Assembly: GCA_964516845.1 (NCBI GenBank) | Contig: CAZEXP010000003.1 | Coordinates: 1-64,000, forward strand | DNA length: 64,000 bases | From: JAPEKQ01 sp964516845 | GTDB taxonomy: Bacteria > Joyebacterota > Joyebacteria > Joyebacterales > Joyebacteraceae | Direction: 5' to 3' | Shown: positions 1-7,767 of the stretch, piece by piece | How the letters are laid out: every line of letters begins with the position of its first letter | Position numbering within the stretch: the stretch's first letter is position 1 | Translations under genes and position numbers: made by a program | The notes under the pieces: generated by a model | The model's input: only the letters and a program-made list of their open reading frames with translations | Database searches by the model: none | Told to the model about the DNA's origin: nothing

Positions 1-40
1 CCGTGGGCTCCCCCGCCTTCTTGGTCACTTCATCTGACAC
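1..40 (-). CDS. 5' end of a gene running off the left edge (hypothetical)
   Basis: A GTG at 40-38 opens a frame reading VSDEVTKKAGEPT to the window edge. It is preceded by a purine-rich GGTGGCGGCTC and lies about 40 nt downstream of a TTGACA/17/TAGCGT promoter on the same strand. Only 13 codons are visible, so no function can be given. The call rests on the promoter and on the start context, and could be chance. Confidence 0.25.
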   Translation of the reverse strand, partial: MSDEVTKKAGEPT

Positions 41-89
41 GAGCCGCCACCAGGTGGTTGAAGCGCAAATCGGTTCACAGAACCCGCCC

Positions 90-118
90 ACGCTATGACA
101 AGCGAGGTCCGGTGTCAA
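90..118 (-). promoter_or_regulatory. sigma-70-type promoter
   Basis: On the minus strand, TTGACA (118-113), a 17-nt spacer and TAGCGT (95-90). The -35 is perfect and the -10 weak. It would drive the partial gene at the left edge. Confidence 0.35.
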
Positions 119-128
119 CAATACAGAA

Positions 129-160
129 GGGCCGGGGCAAGCTCATGCTCCCCCCGGCCC
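129..160 (-). terminator. hairpin downstream of the 563-aa secreted protein
   Basis: Perfect 9-bp inverted repeat GGGCCGGGG/CCCCGGCCC (129-137 with 152-160). It lies 130 nt past the stop of the minus-strand gene at 291 and is followed by a T-rich stretch. The rest of 161-290 shows no convincing gene. Confidence 0.5.
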
Positions 161-290
161 CGATCTTGGCGAGAGAGACACCGTGTGTGCAGCGCATGGT
201 GTCGTTGGGACGGGTCTCGTCACGCCAAATCCGGTGCTTCGCCCTGCGCCCGCCGCGATGTGCGGCCGGCCGTCCGGCGAGTCCGGCTAT

Positions 291-1982
291 CTATCGATAC
301 ATCGACTTGATGACGCCCCACGACTGCTCCAGGATCAACTGCGTCTCAGGAACCGTCGTGACGGTATCGCACCAGTCCCAGAGCTCCATGAGTTCCATCG
401 GACCGACGCGGATCGGCATGCAGCCGTCGACGTCGTCGAGCTCAAGCGACCTGTTCGGATACGTGTCGCACTCGAAGACGGCGTCAACAGCATACTTGTA
501 CTCGAGGAACCTGTAGGTCCCGGTCGGGAACGTCACGAGCGCGGAGTAGACCCCGTCGGACGCGGTCAGGTCCCCGTTCGTACCGTCGTCATAGAGCGCC
601 GTGCCGGTCACCCAGTCCAGCGGAGCGGCCGAGCCGTAGACCTCGACAACACTGAACGTCTCGGGAAGCTCGGTGACCTGGAAGCGGACACCAACATCGC
701 ACGTGATGTTGTCGGACGGCGCGACATCGTTCCACCACACGTTCACGGCCTGCGTCGCGGAGTTCGGGTCGAGCGTCACGTAGTGACCGAAATCGTAGTC
801 GCCCTCCCACGTCATGCAGTCGGCGATGTACTTGTACTTGACCTGGGTCGACTCGGCATAGGCGCCGCATTCGTGCCCCATCGTGAAGTACTCTTCCGTG
901 AAGAACACGCTGTCGCCGGCGCTCTGCATGTATGCGCCTTCACAGATATCCCACGTGAGCGGGTACGTGTCGCCCTGGAGATTGACGACCTCGGTCTCGC
1001 CGTTCGCGAGGAAATAGAGCTGCATGTTCACCGAGAACTCCACCTTGTGCAGGTAGAAGCAGTCAGTGTTGTTGGACGGATCCACCGGAGTGCCGCCAAC
1101 ACTCTCGACACCGGTGACCGTGACGGTGTAGTCGTACCCGGGTTCGAGCACGTCAAACGTCGTGAGATGGACAAGGCTGGCGTCGTCCATGTCCAGCTCG
1201 ACGCCGTCCACCACGACCGCACCAGGACCACCCGTCATCGCGTAGTTCGCCGCGTTCTCGGCGGTCGTCTGGTCCATGTCCTCCGAGAACTGAAGCAGAT
1301 ACTGCATCGGGTTCTGGCCGACGTAGCCCATGGTGGCGTCAATGCGCGCGTCGATCAGCGCCGGCGGCGCGCTCGACTGCACGTCGGTCGTGTTCGTCGC
1401 CATGTCATAGGTGAACGTGACCGGCGTCGTTCCGTCCGAGACGAAGACGACGTTGCCGCTTGGCGAGGTGTTCTGATCCCAGTTGTTGTTGAGTACGATC
1501 TTGAAGGCGTAGCTGCCCGAGGGAATGATCGACTGGAACGTCCAGACGCCATCGGCATCGCCGTCGGACATGACGGTGGTGCTCGGGTCGGTCTGGTCCC
1601 AATCGATACCGCCAAGCTCGCTCATGAAGCTGCCGCAGACGATGGGCGGGTGGAGACTGTCGAAGACATACTCGTCGCCTTCCTTCGCACCGACCGTCGC
1701 GCCAAGATTGACGTAGAACGTTACATCACCAGCAGCCGCCAGCGTGATCGGCTGGTTGTTGCCGGGGAAGTCCAGACCCCAGGCATCACCGTCAACTGCC
1801 TTGTAGACATACGAGCCGGCGACGAACGAAACCGTCAGCACGTAGACGCCGTTCCCATCGATCGTCAGTTCGGACGCCGGATCCGCCGGATTCCACGCCT
1901 GAAAATCACCAACGATGCTCGGCGCCGCGAGCACCGGAGCGGTCGCCATGAGCAGGGCCGCAATCACTGCAAGTGTTCTCAT
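291..1982 (-). CDS. secreted multi-domain starch-binding-like protein with C-terminal WGxIK motif
   Basis: 563 aa with a signal peptide (about residues 1-20, ending VLAAP). It begins with two modules resembling the X25/CBM48-type fold of pullulanases (GDFQAW ... GSYVYKAVDGDAWG, and a second with GSYAFKIVLNNNWDQN). An SbsA/Big_5-like Ig module follows (FSEDMDQTTAENAANY). The last half has two CBM20-like modules (KYKYIADCMTWEG and LEYKYAVDAVF). The extreme C-terminus is SWGVIKSMYR, shared with five other proteins here. The ATG follows AAGGGGGAGAGAG. Likely role is surface or secreted alpha-glucan binding; no catalytic domain is visible. The neighbour at 2223 has the same architecture type. Confidence 0.75.
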   Translation of the reverse strand: MRTLAVIAALLMATAPVLAAPSIVGDFQAWNPADPASELTIDGNGVYVLTVSFVAGSYVYKAVDGDAWGLDFPGNNQPITLAAAGDVTFYVNLGATVGAKEGDEYVFDSLHPPIVCGSFMSELGGIDWDQTDPSTTVMSDGDADGVWTFQSIIPSGSYAFKIVLNNNWDQNTSPSGNVVFVSDGTTPVTFTYDMATNTTDVQSSAPPALIDARIDATMGYVGQNPMQYLLQFSEDMDQTTAENAANYAMTGGPGAVVVDGVELDMDDASLVHLTTFDVLEPGYDYTVTVTGVESVGGTPVDPSNNTDCFYLHKVEFSVNMQLYFLANGETEVVNLQGDTYPLTWDICEGAYMQSAGDSVFFTEEYFTMGHECGAYAESTQVKYKYIADCMTWEGDYDFGHYVTLDPNSATQAVNVWWNDVAPSDNITCDVGVRFQVTELPETFSVVEVYGSAAPLDWVTGTALYDDGTNGDLTASDGVYSALVTFPTGTYRFLEYKYAVDAVFECDTYPNRSLELDDVDGCMPIRVGPMELMELWDWCDTVTTVPETQLILEQSWGVIKSMYR

Positions 1983-2146
1983 CTCTCTCCCCCTTCTCGC
2001 ATTCGCGAGGGAATTCGCATCCGCGAACGACTTCGCATCAGCAAGTGCTCTCGCGCCGGCGAGGGATTCCTCTTTCGCGTTGCTTGCCCATGATGCCCTC
2101 GGGAGCCCCGTCCGCCTTGAGCGACGCGCGATGCTGCTCTGTATGA

Positions 2147-2180
2147 CCGGGCCCCGACGAACAGCGCCGCCGGGGCCCGG
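2147..2180 (-). terminator. hairpin downstream of the 275-aa secreted protein
   Basis: Perfect 10-bp inverted repeat CCGGGCCCCG/CGGGGCCCGG (2147-2156 with 2171-2180), 43 nt past the stop of the minus-strand gene at 2223. Confidence 0.55.
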
Positions 2181-2222
2181 GGTGACTACATCGTGCTTAT
2201 CCCACGAACGATGAGGCCCCGA

Positions 2223-3050
2223 CTACCTGTAGATAGCCTTGATGGTGCCCCACGTCGTCTCGTCGACCGGGCTGGCGCAGTCCGGGCAGTCCGGCGTGGC
2301 CCACTCCCAGCCGTCGATCGGCAGGCTCATGAACGGCAGTGAGTCGTCGATCGTGAAGCTGTGGTTGCCGCTGTTCTCCCACGTCGCGCAGTCGTCCTTC
2401 TTGTACTTGTACTCGCGATACGGGTTCGAGCCGGCAAGGAAATTGATGTCGACCGTGTAGAGCTTCGGGCTGAGAACCGGGCAGGGCTGCGACATGAGAA
2501 TGCCGTTGCCCCAGTTGTCGAGCTCGTCACCAGCGCCGACCACGCAGACGTCGAAGAAGCTGTCGATGCCCTCGGTCAGGCAAAGCGTGAACGTGACCAC
2601 GACATCCTGTCCGAGCACAGCGGTGATCGGGAGGAAGAAGTTCGGATCGTTGTTGGCCTGGTCCTGACCGTAGCACTCGGCCATGTCGGTCGTATCGACG
2701 ACCTTGATGAAGTACTCAACCTCGGCGCAGCCGTGACCGGCGGGGATCTGGCCGGTGAACTCGTCGTTGTTGCCGACGAAGCCATTGAAGGTCATCGGGA
2801 CTTCGATGAAGTCCACGTCGCCCACGCAGCGGTAGTACAGGTACGCCTCAAGATCGACGCACGGACCGACGACCTCACCCGTGCAGCCGTCCTTCCAGAT
2901 CTGGACGTAGGTGTCGATGTTCTCAGCCGACGTGTACGCCACGCCGTTGTTCGGCCAGATGTTGCCGCACCAGCCGACGGCGCCCATCGCCGACGACGCG
3001 ATGCCGAGCAGCATGGCCGTGGCCAGCGCGATCATCACGAATCTCTTCAT
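2223..3050 (-). CDS. secreted CBM20-like protein with C-terminal WGxIK motif
   Basis: 275 aa from the ATG at 3050, which has a clear GGAGGAATGAG ribosome site. The frame is open upstream to 3227, but that extension lies within the promoter region. Residues 1-24 are a signal peptide ending SSAMGA. The middle is cysteine-rich. The last 100 residues resemble a CBM20 starch-binding domain (VVGAGDELDNWG ... YREYKYKKDDCATWENSGNHSF). It ends TWGTIKAIYR after a P-V-D-E lead-in, the motif shared with other secreted proteins here. Probably binds alpha-glucan outside the cytoplasm (inference). It has its own strong promoter. Confidence 0.75.
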   Translation of the reverse strand: MKRFVMIALATAMLLGIASSAMGAVGWCGNIWPNNGVAYTSAENIDTYVQIWKDGCTGEVVGPCVDLEAYLYYRCVGDVDFIEVPMTFNGFVGNNDEFTGQIPAGHGCAEVEYFIKVVDTTDMAECYGQDQANNDPNFFLPITAVLGQDVVVTFTLCLTEGIDSFFDVCVVGAGDELDNWGNGILMSQPCPVLSPKLYTVDINFLAGSNPYREYKYKKDDCATWENSGNHSFTIDDSLPFMSLPIDGWEWATPDCPDCASPVDETTWGTIKAIYR

Positions 3051-3161
3051 CTCATTCCTCCTGTCGATGACGCGGGAACGCCACGCGTCCGCGTCAGACA
3101 ATAGAGATGTGCCTTCGGACCGCCCACCATGAGCGTTCCACATGTGAACTGCCACCTCACA

Positions 3162-3190
3162 ATAATACCACAATCGCTGGCATATGTCAA
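3162..3190 (-). promoter_or_regulatory. strong sigma-70-type promoter for the CBM20-like gene
   Basis: Minus strand TTGACA (3190-3185), 17-nt spacer, TATTAT (3167-3162). It leaves a leader of roughly 105 nt before the ATG at 3050. Confidence 0.75.
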
Positions 3191-3242
3191 TTCCTAGCTC
3201 GGGCGGAATTCCGCTCCACACGATCACGCCGGCGGACGCAGA

Positions 3243-3270
3243 AAGGCCCGGTACGCTGGTACCGGGCCTT
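3243..3270 (-). terminator. terminator of the tRNA transcript
   Basis: Perfect 12-bp stem AAGGCCCGGTAC/GTACCGGGCCTT with a 4-nt loop, 9 nt past the CCA end of tRNA-Thr, followed on the minus strand by TTC. Confidence 0.8.
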
Positions 3271-3279
3271 CCGCCACTC

Positions 3280-3355
3280 TGGAGCTGGTGAGCGGATTCG
3301 AACCGCTGACCTACGCATTACGAGTGCGTTGCTCTACCAGCTGAGCTACACCAGC
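3280..3355 (-). tRNA. tRNA-Thr (anticodon CGT)
   Basis: Full cloverleaf of 76 nt with the encoded CCA. Acceptor GCTGGTG/CACCAGC, D-arm GCTC..GAGC, anticodon stem ACGCA/TGCGT around CTCGTAA, and T-arm AGCGG-TTCGAAT-CCGCT. Anticodon CGT reads ACG (Thr). It is co-transcribed after tRNA-Phe. Confidence 0.95.
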
Positions 3356-3402
3356 TCTTGTCGAGAGAGGCGCGACCGCTTCGACGCGCCTCGGTGTTCC
3401 AG

Positions 3403-3478
3403 TGGTGGCGCCCCGCAGAATTGAACTGCGGACACACGGATTTTCAATCCGTTGCTCTACCAACTGAGCTAGGGCGCC
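3403..3478 (-). tRNA. tRNA-Phe (anticodon GAA)
   Basis: Cloverleaf of 76 nt with encoded CCA. Acceptor GGCGCCC/GGGCGCC, anticodon stem ACGGA/TCCGT around TTGAAAA, T-arm CGCAG-TTCAATT-CTGCG. Anticodon GAA reads TTC/TTT. First gene of a two-tRNA transcript. Confidence 0.95.
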
Positions 3479-3497
3479 ACATGCGCAACAGAAGCGT

Positions 3498-3526
3498 ATT
3501 CTAGCAACGGGCTCGGGTCAAGTCAA
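3498..3526 (-). promoter_or_regulatory. promoter of the tRNA-Phe/tRNA-Thr unit
   Basis: Minus strand TTGACT (3526-3521), 17-nt spacer, TAGAAT (3503-3498), about 20 nt before the tRNA-Phe 5' end. Confidence 0.75.
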
Positions 3527-3611
3527 GCCACAAGGGATTCGCAAGCAGGGCCCCGACGTGCCGCGCACCCGCGGGCCGCAGCGTGCGTCCAGCCTCCGCC
3601 CGACTGCTCAA

Positions 3612-4595
3612 CTACTCCGGATATCCGCCCGGATGCTCCAGCATCCACGTCCACGCAGCGTCGATCATGTCGTCGAGTTCCGGATGTTCGGGCTTCCACC
3701 CGAGCTCCCTCATGGCAAGCGACGATGATGCAACGAGTCGGGCCGGATCACCGGCTCTCCTCGCCCCCATCTGGCGCTCGACTGTCCTTCCGGTCACTCG
3801 CTCCACGGAGTCGATGACGTTCAGGACGCTCCACCCCTCGCCGTTGCCGAGGTTGTAGACCCCGGAGCGACCGTTCTGAAGCGCATCGAGCGCGCGGATG
3901 TGCGCGTCCGACAGGTCGCGCACATCGATGTAGTCGCGGATACACGTTCCGTCCGGTGTCTCGTAGTCATCACCGAACACGGTTAGCTCCGGACGCCGTC
4001 CGGCCACGACCTGAAGCGCTATCGGGATGAGATGCGACTCGGGACGATGGTCCTCGCCGTATCTGCCGGAGGCCCCGGCAGCATTGAAGTACCGCAGCGA
4101 GATATGCTTGAGCCCTGTGCGCTCCGCCTCCCACGCAAGGACCCGCTCGAAGATGAGCTTCGTGTCGCCGTAGACGTTGACGGGCGCGGTCCGGTTCGTC
4201 TCAGCGATCGGAACGGACTCCGGCTCACCGTAGACGCCGGCCGAACTCGAGAAGACGATGCGGTCAACACCAGCCGCGTGCATTCCCTCGAGCAGCCGAA
4301 TGCCGGCGACAACGTTGTTCTGGTAGTAGTCGCCCGGCTTCTCCATCGATTCGCCCACCAGACTCATCGCTGCGAAGTGGACGACTGCCTCGACATCGTG
4401 CTCGGTCAGCGTCTTCGCCACAAGCTCATGATCGCCGATGTCTCCTACGACCAGAGGAACACCCTCGTGCATCGCCGCTCGGTGTCCCTTCGACATGTTG
4501 TCGAGCACGACAACGCGATGGCCGGCACAGACCAGCCGCTCAACCGTCACGCTCCCGATGTATCCTGCACCACCTGTCACAAGGACTGAAGACAT
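3612..4595 (-). CDS. galE: UDP-glucose 4-epimerase
   Basis: 327 aa, the usual length. It interconverts UDP-glucose and UDP-galactose with bound NAD in the cytoplasm, supplying sugars for envelope polysaccharide. The N-terminal Rossmann motif is GGAGYIGS. The SDR triad is present (SSSAGVYGE serine, then YGDTK with tyrosine and lysine). RYFNAAGA and a C-terminal W-K-P region are typical of the family. The start is the ATG at 4595 behind GGAGGAAG; the open frame upstream is ignored. It is the last gene of a minus-strand run murJ-serA-trpB2-galE, 68 nt after trpB2. Confidence 0.93.
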   Translation of the reverse strand: MSSVLVTGGAGYIGSVTVERLVCAGHRVVVLDNMSKGHRAAMHEGVPLVVGDIGDHELVAKTLTEHDVEAVVHFAAMSLVGESMEKPGDYYQNNVVAGIRLLEGMHAAGVDRIVFSSSAGVYGEPESVPIAETNRTAPVNVYGDTKLIFERVLAWEAERTGLKHISLRYFNAAGASGRYGEDHRPESHLIPIALQVVAGRRPELTVFGDDYETPDGTCIRDYIDVRDLSDAHIRALDALQNGRSGVYNLGNGEGWSVLNVIDSVERVTGRTVERQMGARRAGDPARLVASSSLAMRELGWKPEHPELDDMIDAAWTWMLEHPGGYPE

Positions 4596-4663
4596 TGAGA
4601 CTTCCTCCGCACTCCGGTCAACGGGTGCACGGCCACGTCCAGCGCCAGTCACTGCATCTGCCG

Positions 4664-6025
4664 CTACTCCTCGTCACTGACTCCGGAATCGGCCAGAGCC
4701 CTGGCAATAGTCTCATCACTCATCTCGTAGTCCACGAGATTGCCGGAGAGGTAGACCTCGTAGGCGGCCATGTCGAAGTGACCGTGCCCCGAGAAAGCGA
4801 CGACGATGGTCTTCTCGACTCCCTCTTCCCTGCATCTGACGGCCTCATCGATGGCGGCCTTCACCGCATGTGACGTCTCCGGCGCGGGAATGATGCCCTC
4901 GGTCCCGGCGAACGTCAGTGCGGCTTCGAACACGCTGTTCTGCGCGAACGCGACCGGCTCGACAACACCCTCGTGAACGAGCTGGCTGAGGATGGGAGAA
5001 TCCCCGTGATACCTCAAGCCACCCGCATGGATCTTTGGCGGCACGAACGAGTGGCCGAGCGTGTACATCCTCATCAGCGGAGCCATGCCGACCGAATCAC
5101 CGAAGTCGTAGGCGAACATGCCCTTGGTCATCGTCGGACATGCCGTCGGCTCGGCCGCCACGAGACGGACGTCCCGCCCGTCGGCCTTCTCACGAAGGAA
5201 CGGAAGAGCCATGCCCATGAAGTTGCTGCCGCCGCCGACACAGCCTATCACAATGTCGGCTTCTTCACCGACCATCTCCAGCTGCTTCTTCGTCTCGAGA
5301 CCGATCACGGTCTGGTGAAGCACGACGTGATTGAGAACGCTCCCGAGAGCGTACTTCGTGTCATCGTGTGTGGCGGCGTCAAAGACGGCCTCGCTGATGG
5401 CGATCCCGAGCGAGCCGGGACAGTCAGGGTCGGCCTCGAGGAGCTTCCTGCCGATTTCGGTCTTGTCGCTGGGGCTCGGCTGAACGCTGCCGCCCCAGAT
5501 CTGCATCATCGTGCGGCGGTACGGCTTCTGCTCGTAGCTCACCTTGACCATGTAGACCGTGCACTCGAGCCCGAAGAGCTTACACGCGAAGGAAAGAGCG
5601 CTCCCCCACTGCCCGGCCCCGGTCTCGGTCGCCAGGCGCTTCACACCGGCCTTCTTGTTGTAGTAGGCCTGCGCGACGGCCGTGTTCGGCTTGTGGCTCC
5701 CCGGGGGGCTCACGCCCTCATTCTTGAAGTAGATCTTCGCAGGGGTCTTCAGGTACTTCTCGAGCTGGCGCGCGCGGATGAGCGGCGACGGTCGCCAGAT
5801 CGAGTAGATGTCGAGCACCTCTTCCGGGATATCGATCCACCGATCAGGCGACATCTCCTGGAGAATGAGGTCCATCGGGAACAGCGGCGCCAGATCGTCG
5901 GGGCAGAGCGGCTCACGCGTCTGCGGATGGAGCGGCGGGTCGAGCGGCTTCGGCAGGTCCGGCAGCGCGTTGTACCACGCTCTGGGCATATCCTTCTCGG
6001 GGAGATATATCTTCACGGGATCCAT
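4664..6025 (-). CDS. trpB: TrpB2-type tryptophan synthase beta chain
   Basis: 453 aa. PLP enzyme of fold type II that condenses indole with serine to give tryptophan. The long N-terminal extension (LPDLPKPLDPPLHP, then the IWRPSPLIRARQLE region) marks the TrpB2 subfamily, which does not depend on TrpA in the usual way. The PLP lysine is in GSHKPN, and the phosphate-binding glycine loop is GCVGGGSNF. TETGAGQWG and PAPETSHA are also family signatures. No trpA is nearby. The ATG follows GGAGGCGAAC. Next to serA (serine synthesis), so substrate supply and use may be coupled (inference). Confidence 0.9.
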   Translation of the reverse strand: MDPVKIYLPEKDMPRAWYNALPDLPKPLDPPLHPQTREPLCPDDLAPLFPMDLILQEMSPDRWIDIPEEVLDIYSIWRPSPLIRARQLEKYLKTPAKIYFKNEGVSPPGSHKPNTAVAQAYYNKKAGVKRLATETGAGQWGSALSFACKLFGLECTVYMVKVSYEQKPYRRTMMQIWGGSVQPSPSDKTEIGRKLLEADPDCPGSLGIAISEAVFDAATHDDTKYALGSVLNHVVLHQTVIGLETKKQLEMVGEEADIVIGCVGGGSNFMGMALPFLREKADGRDVRLVAAEPTACPTMTKGMFAYDFGDSVGMAPLMRMYTLGHSFVPPKIHAGGLRYHGDSPILSQLVHEGVVEPVAFAQNSVFEAALTFAGTEGIIPAPETSHAVKAAIDEAVRCREEGVEKTIVVAFSGHGHFDMAAYEVYLSGNLVDYEMSDETIARALADSGVSDEE

Positions 6026-6050
6026 GTTCGCCTCCAGTCAGATGAGGTTT

Positions 6051-6087
6051 CGTTCGTTCGTTCGCTCGCGTGCGGTCGTTCGCTCGG
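6051..6087. repeat. low-complexity CGTTCG/CGCTCG repeat
   Basis: Short imperfect tandem of CGTTCGTT/CGCTCG units in the 120-nt gap between serA and trpB2. No function seen; a weak hairpin is possible. Confidence 0.5.
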
Positions 6088-6145
6088 TCTCATCAGCTCA
6101 TTCGTTATCGTCCGTTCACTCCGCGCACGGTCCGCCCCGCGCCGG

Positions 6146-7759
6146 TCATTCGTCGCCGTCGCCGGTGCCGAGCCTGACGAGCCTGACCTCCGACACACCG
6201 GGATGGCTCTCGAGCAGCTCGACGGCGGTCTCGGGGACGTCGCCGCTCGGCGAGATAAGCATCACGGCGCGCCCGTCGATGACCTCCCGGCCAACCTCCA
6301 TGCGATTGATCGTGACACCCGCGTCGCCGAGCATGGTCCCTATCCCGCCAACGATGCCGGGTCTGTCGACTGCCGCGCCGTCGAACCAGCAGACGAACAC
6401 GCTCCCCGCGGGCAGCAGGTCGACCTCGAATCCACCGATCTCGGTGATGCGGATGCCGCGGGGCGCCATGAGCGTCGCCGACAGGCTTCCGCGCGATCCG
6501 TTCTTCCCCCGCACGGTGACCAGGCTGGCGAAGTTCCCCGCGTCCGTCGACCGTGACTCGATGACGTCGATGCCGCGCTCACGGGCGAGATGCCGACCGT
6601 TGACCAGCGTGACCTCGTCACCCTCGACAGGCGAGAGAAGTCCCTTGAGGAACGCCAGCGTGAGAAGCTCCGTTCTGTAGCGGGCCATCTCGCCGCAACA
6701 GCGAATCTCGACTCCGGATGTCGGCACTCCGAAGAGCTGCGTGTACGCCCTCCCGAGCACCTCTGACAGCGGCATGAACGGCGCCACGCTCGCGAGCGTC
6801 TCCGCATCGGCAACCGGCATGTTGAGCGCGTATCGGGGCAGACGTCCCCCGAGCGCCTCGATAACCTGCGCGGCAACGGTCTGCCCGACGCGGGACTGCG
6901 CCTCCTCCGTCGACCCGCCGAGGTGCGGCGTGACGAGCACCTGTTCGAAGGAGAAGAGAGGATGGTCCGTCACCGGCTCGCCGTCGAAAACGTCAATGCC
7001 CGCCGCGGCCACCTTACCGCCGACCAGCGCGCCGACGAGCGCGTCCTCGTTGACGATGCCGCCCCGAGCGCAGTTGATGATGCGGACGCCATCCGGAGAC
7101 AGGGAGAGCTCGCGCTCACCGATCATGTCGACCGTCTCATCGGTCTTCGGCGTGTGAACGGTCACGTAGTCGGACGCCGTCATGAGTTCATCGAGACAGG
7201 ACACCTTCTCAACGCCGATATTATGGAAGCGCTCATCGGAGATGTACGGGTCGTACGCGATCACGTGCATGCCGAATGACGCGGCGCGGACGGCGACGGC
7301 GGACCCGACACGCCCCAGCCCGACGATACCGAGGGTCTTGCCCAGAAGCTCGACCCCGCGTGGTCTGGCCTCGGGCCAGACGCCGCGCTTGAGATCGCGA
7401 TCGGCCGCGGGAAGGTTGCGCGTCAGAGCAAGCATGAACGCCATCGTGTGCTCGGCCGCGGAGATGACGTTCGACTCCGGGGCGTTGACGACCATCACGC
7501 CTCGCGACGTTGCGAAGGGGACGTCTATGTTGTCTACACCCACGCCGGCCCGTCCGACCACGCGCAGCCGCTCCGCGCGTGCGAGGAGCTCGCGGTCGAC
7601 CAACGTGAGACTGCGGATGACCAGCGCGTCGAAACCGCCGATGATCTCGAGCAGCTCGTTCCGTTCGAGGTCGAACGACTCAACGACGTCCAGTGACGCC
7701 GCAAGCGTTCTCATTCCCTCGATCGAGATGGGTTCCGTGACGAGGACCCGGGCTCCCAC
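6146..7759 (-). CDS. serA: D-3-phosphoglycerate dehydrogenase
   Basis: 537 aa. Oxidises 3-phosphoglycerate in the first step of serine synthesis. N-terminal substrate-binding domain, then the NAD motif GLGRVGSAVA, the catalytic Arg region (NCARGGIV), Glu (DVFDGEPV) and His (VTPHLGGST). The intervening domain and the C-terminal ACT domain (DRPGIVGGIGTMLGDAGVTINRM) give the long serA form, usually serine-sensitive. The start is GTG at 7759 behind AGGAGGGCAT, 8 nt after murJ, so the two are probably co-transcribed. It ends in TGA used as an ordinary stop. Confidence 0.94.
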   Translation of the reverse strand: MGARVLVTEPISIEGMRTLAASLDVVESFDLERNELLEIIGGFDALVIRSLTLVDRELLARAERLRVVGRAGVGVDNIDVPFATSRGVMVVNAPESNVISAAEHTMAFMLALTRNLPAADRDLKRGVWPEARPRGVELLGKTLGIVGLGRVGSAVAVRAASFGMHVIAYDPYISDERFHNIGVEKVSCLDELMTASDYVTVHTPKTDETVDMIGERELSLSPDGVRIINCARGGIVNEDALVGALVGGKVAAAGIDVFDGEPVTDHPLFSFEQVLVTPHLGGSTEEAQSRVGQTVAAQVIEALGGRLPRYALNMPVADAETLASVAPFMPLSEVLGRAYTQLFGVPTSGVEIRCCGEMARYRTELLTLAFLKGLLSPVEGDEVTLVNGRHLARERGIDVIESRSTDAGNFASLVTVRGKNGSRGSLSATLMAPRGIRITEIGGFEVDLLPAGSVFVCWFDGAAVDRPGIVGGIGTMLGDAGVTINRMEVGREVIDGRAVMLISPSGDVPETAVELLESHPGVSEVRLVRLGTGDGDE

Positions 7760-7767
7760 ATGCCCTC

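Noticed and set aside
58..516. 152-codon plus-strand frame at the left edge
   Set aside because: Overlaps the real minus-strand gene end, lacks a ribosome site and has no domain.
183..2093. 636-codon plus-strand open frame opposite the 563-aa secreted protein
   Set aside because: Arg/Val/His-rich shadow of a GC-rich gene. The minus frame has a signal peptide, domain motifs and a ribosome site.
4973..6556. 527-codon plus-strand frame across trpB2 and serA
   Set aside because: Crosses two real genes on the other strand and has no recognisable domain.
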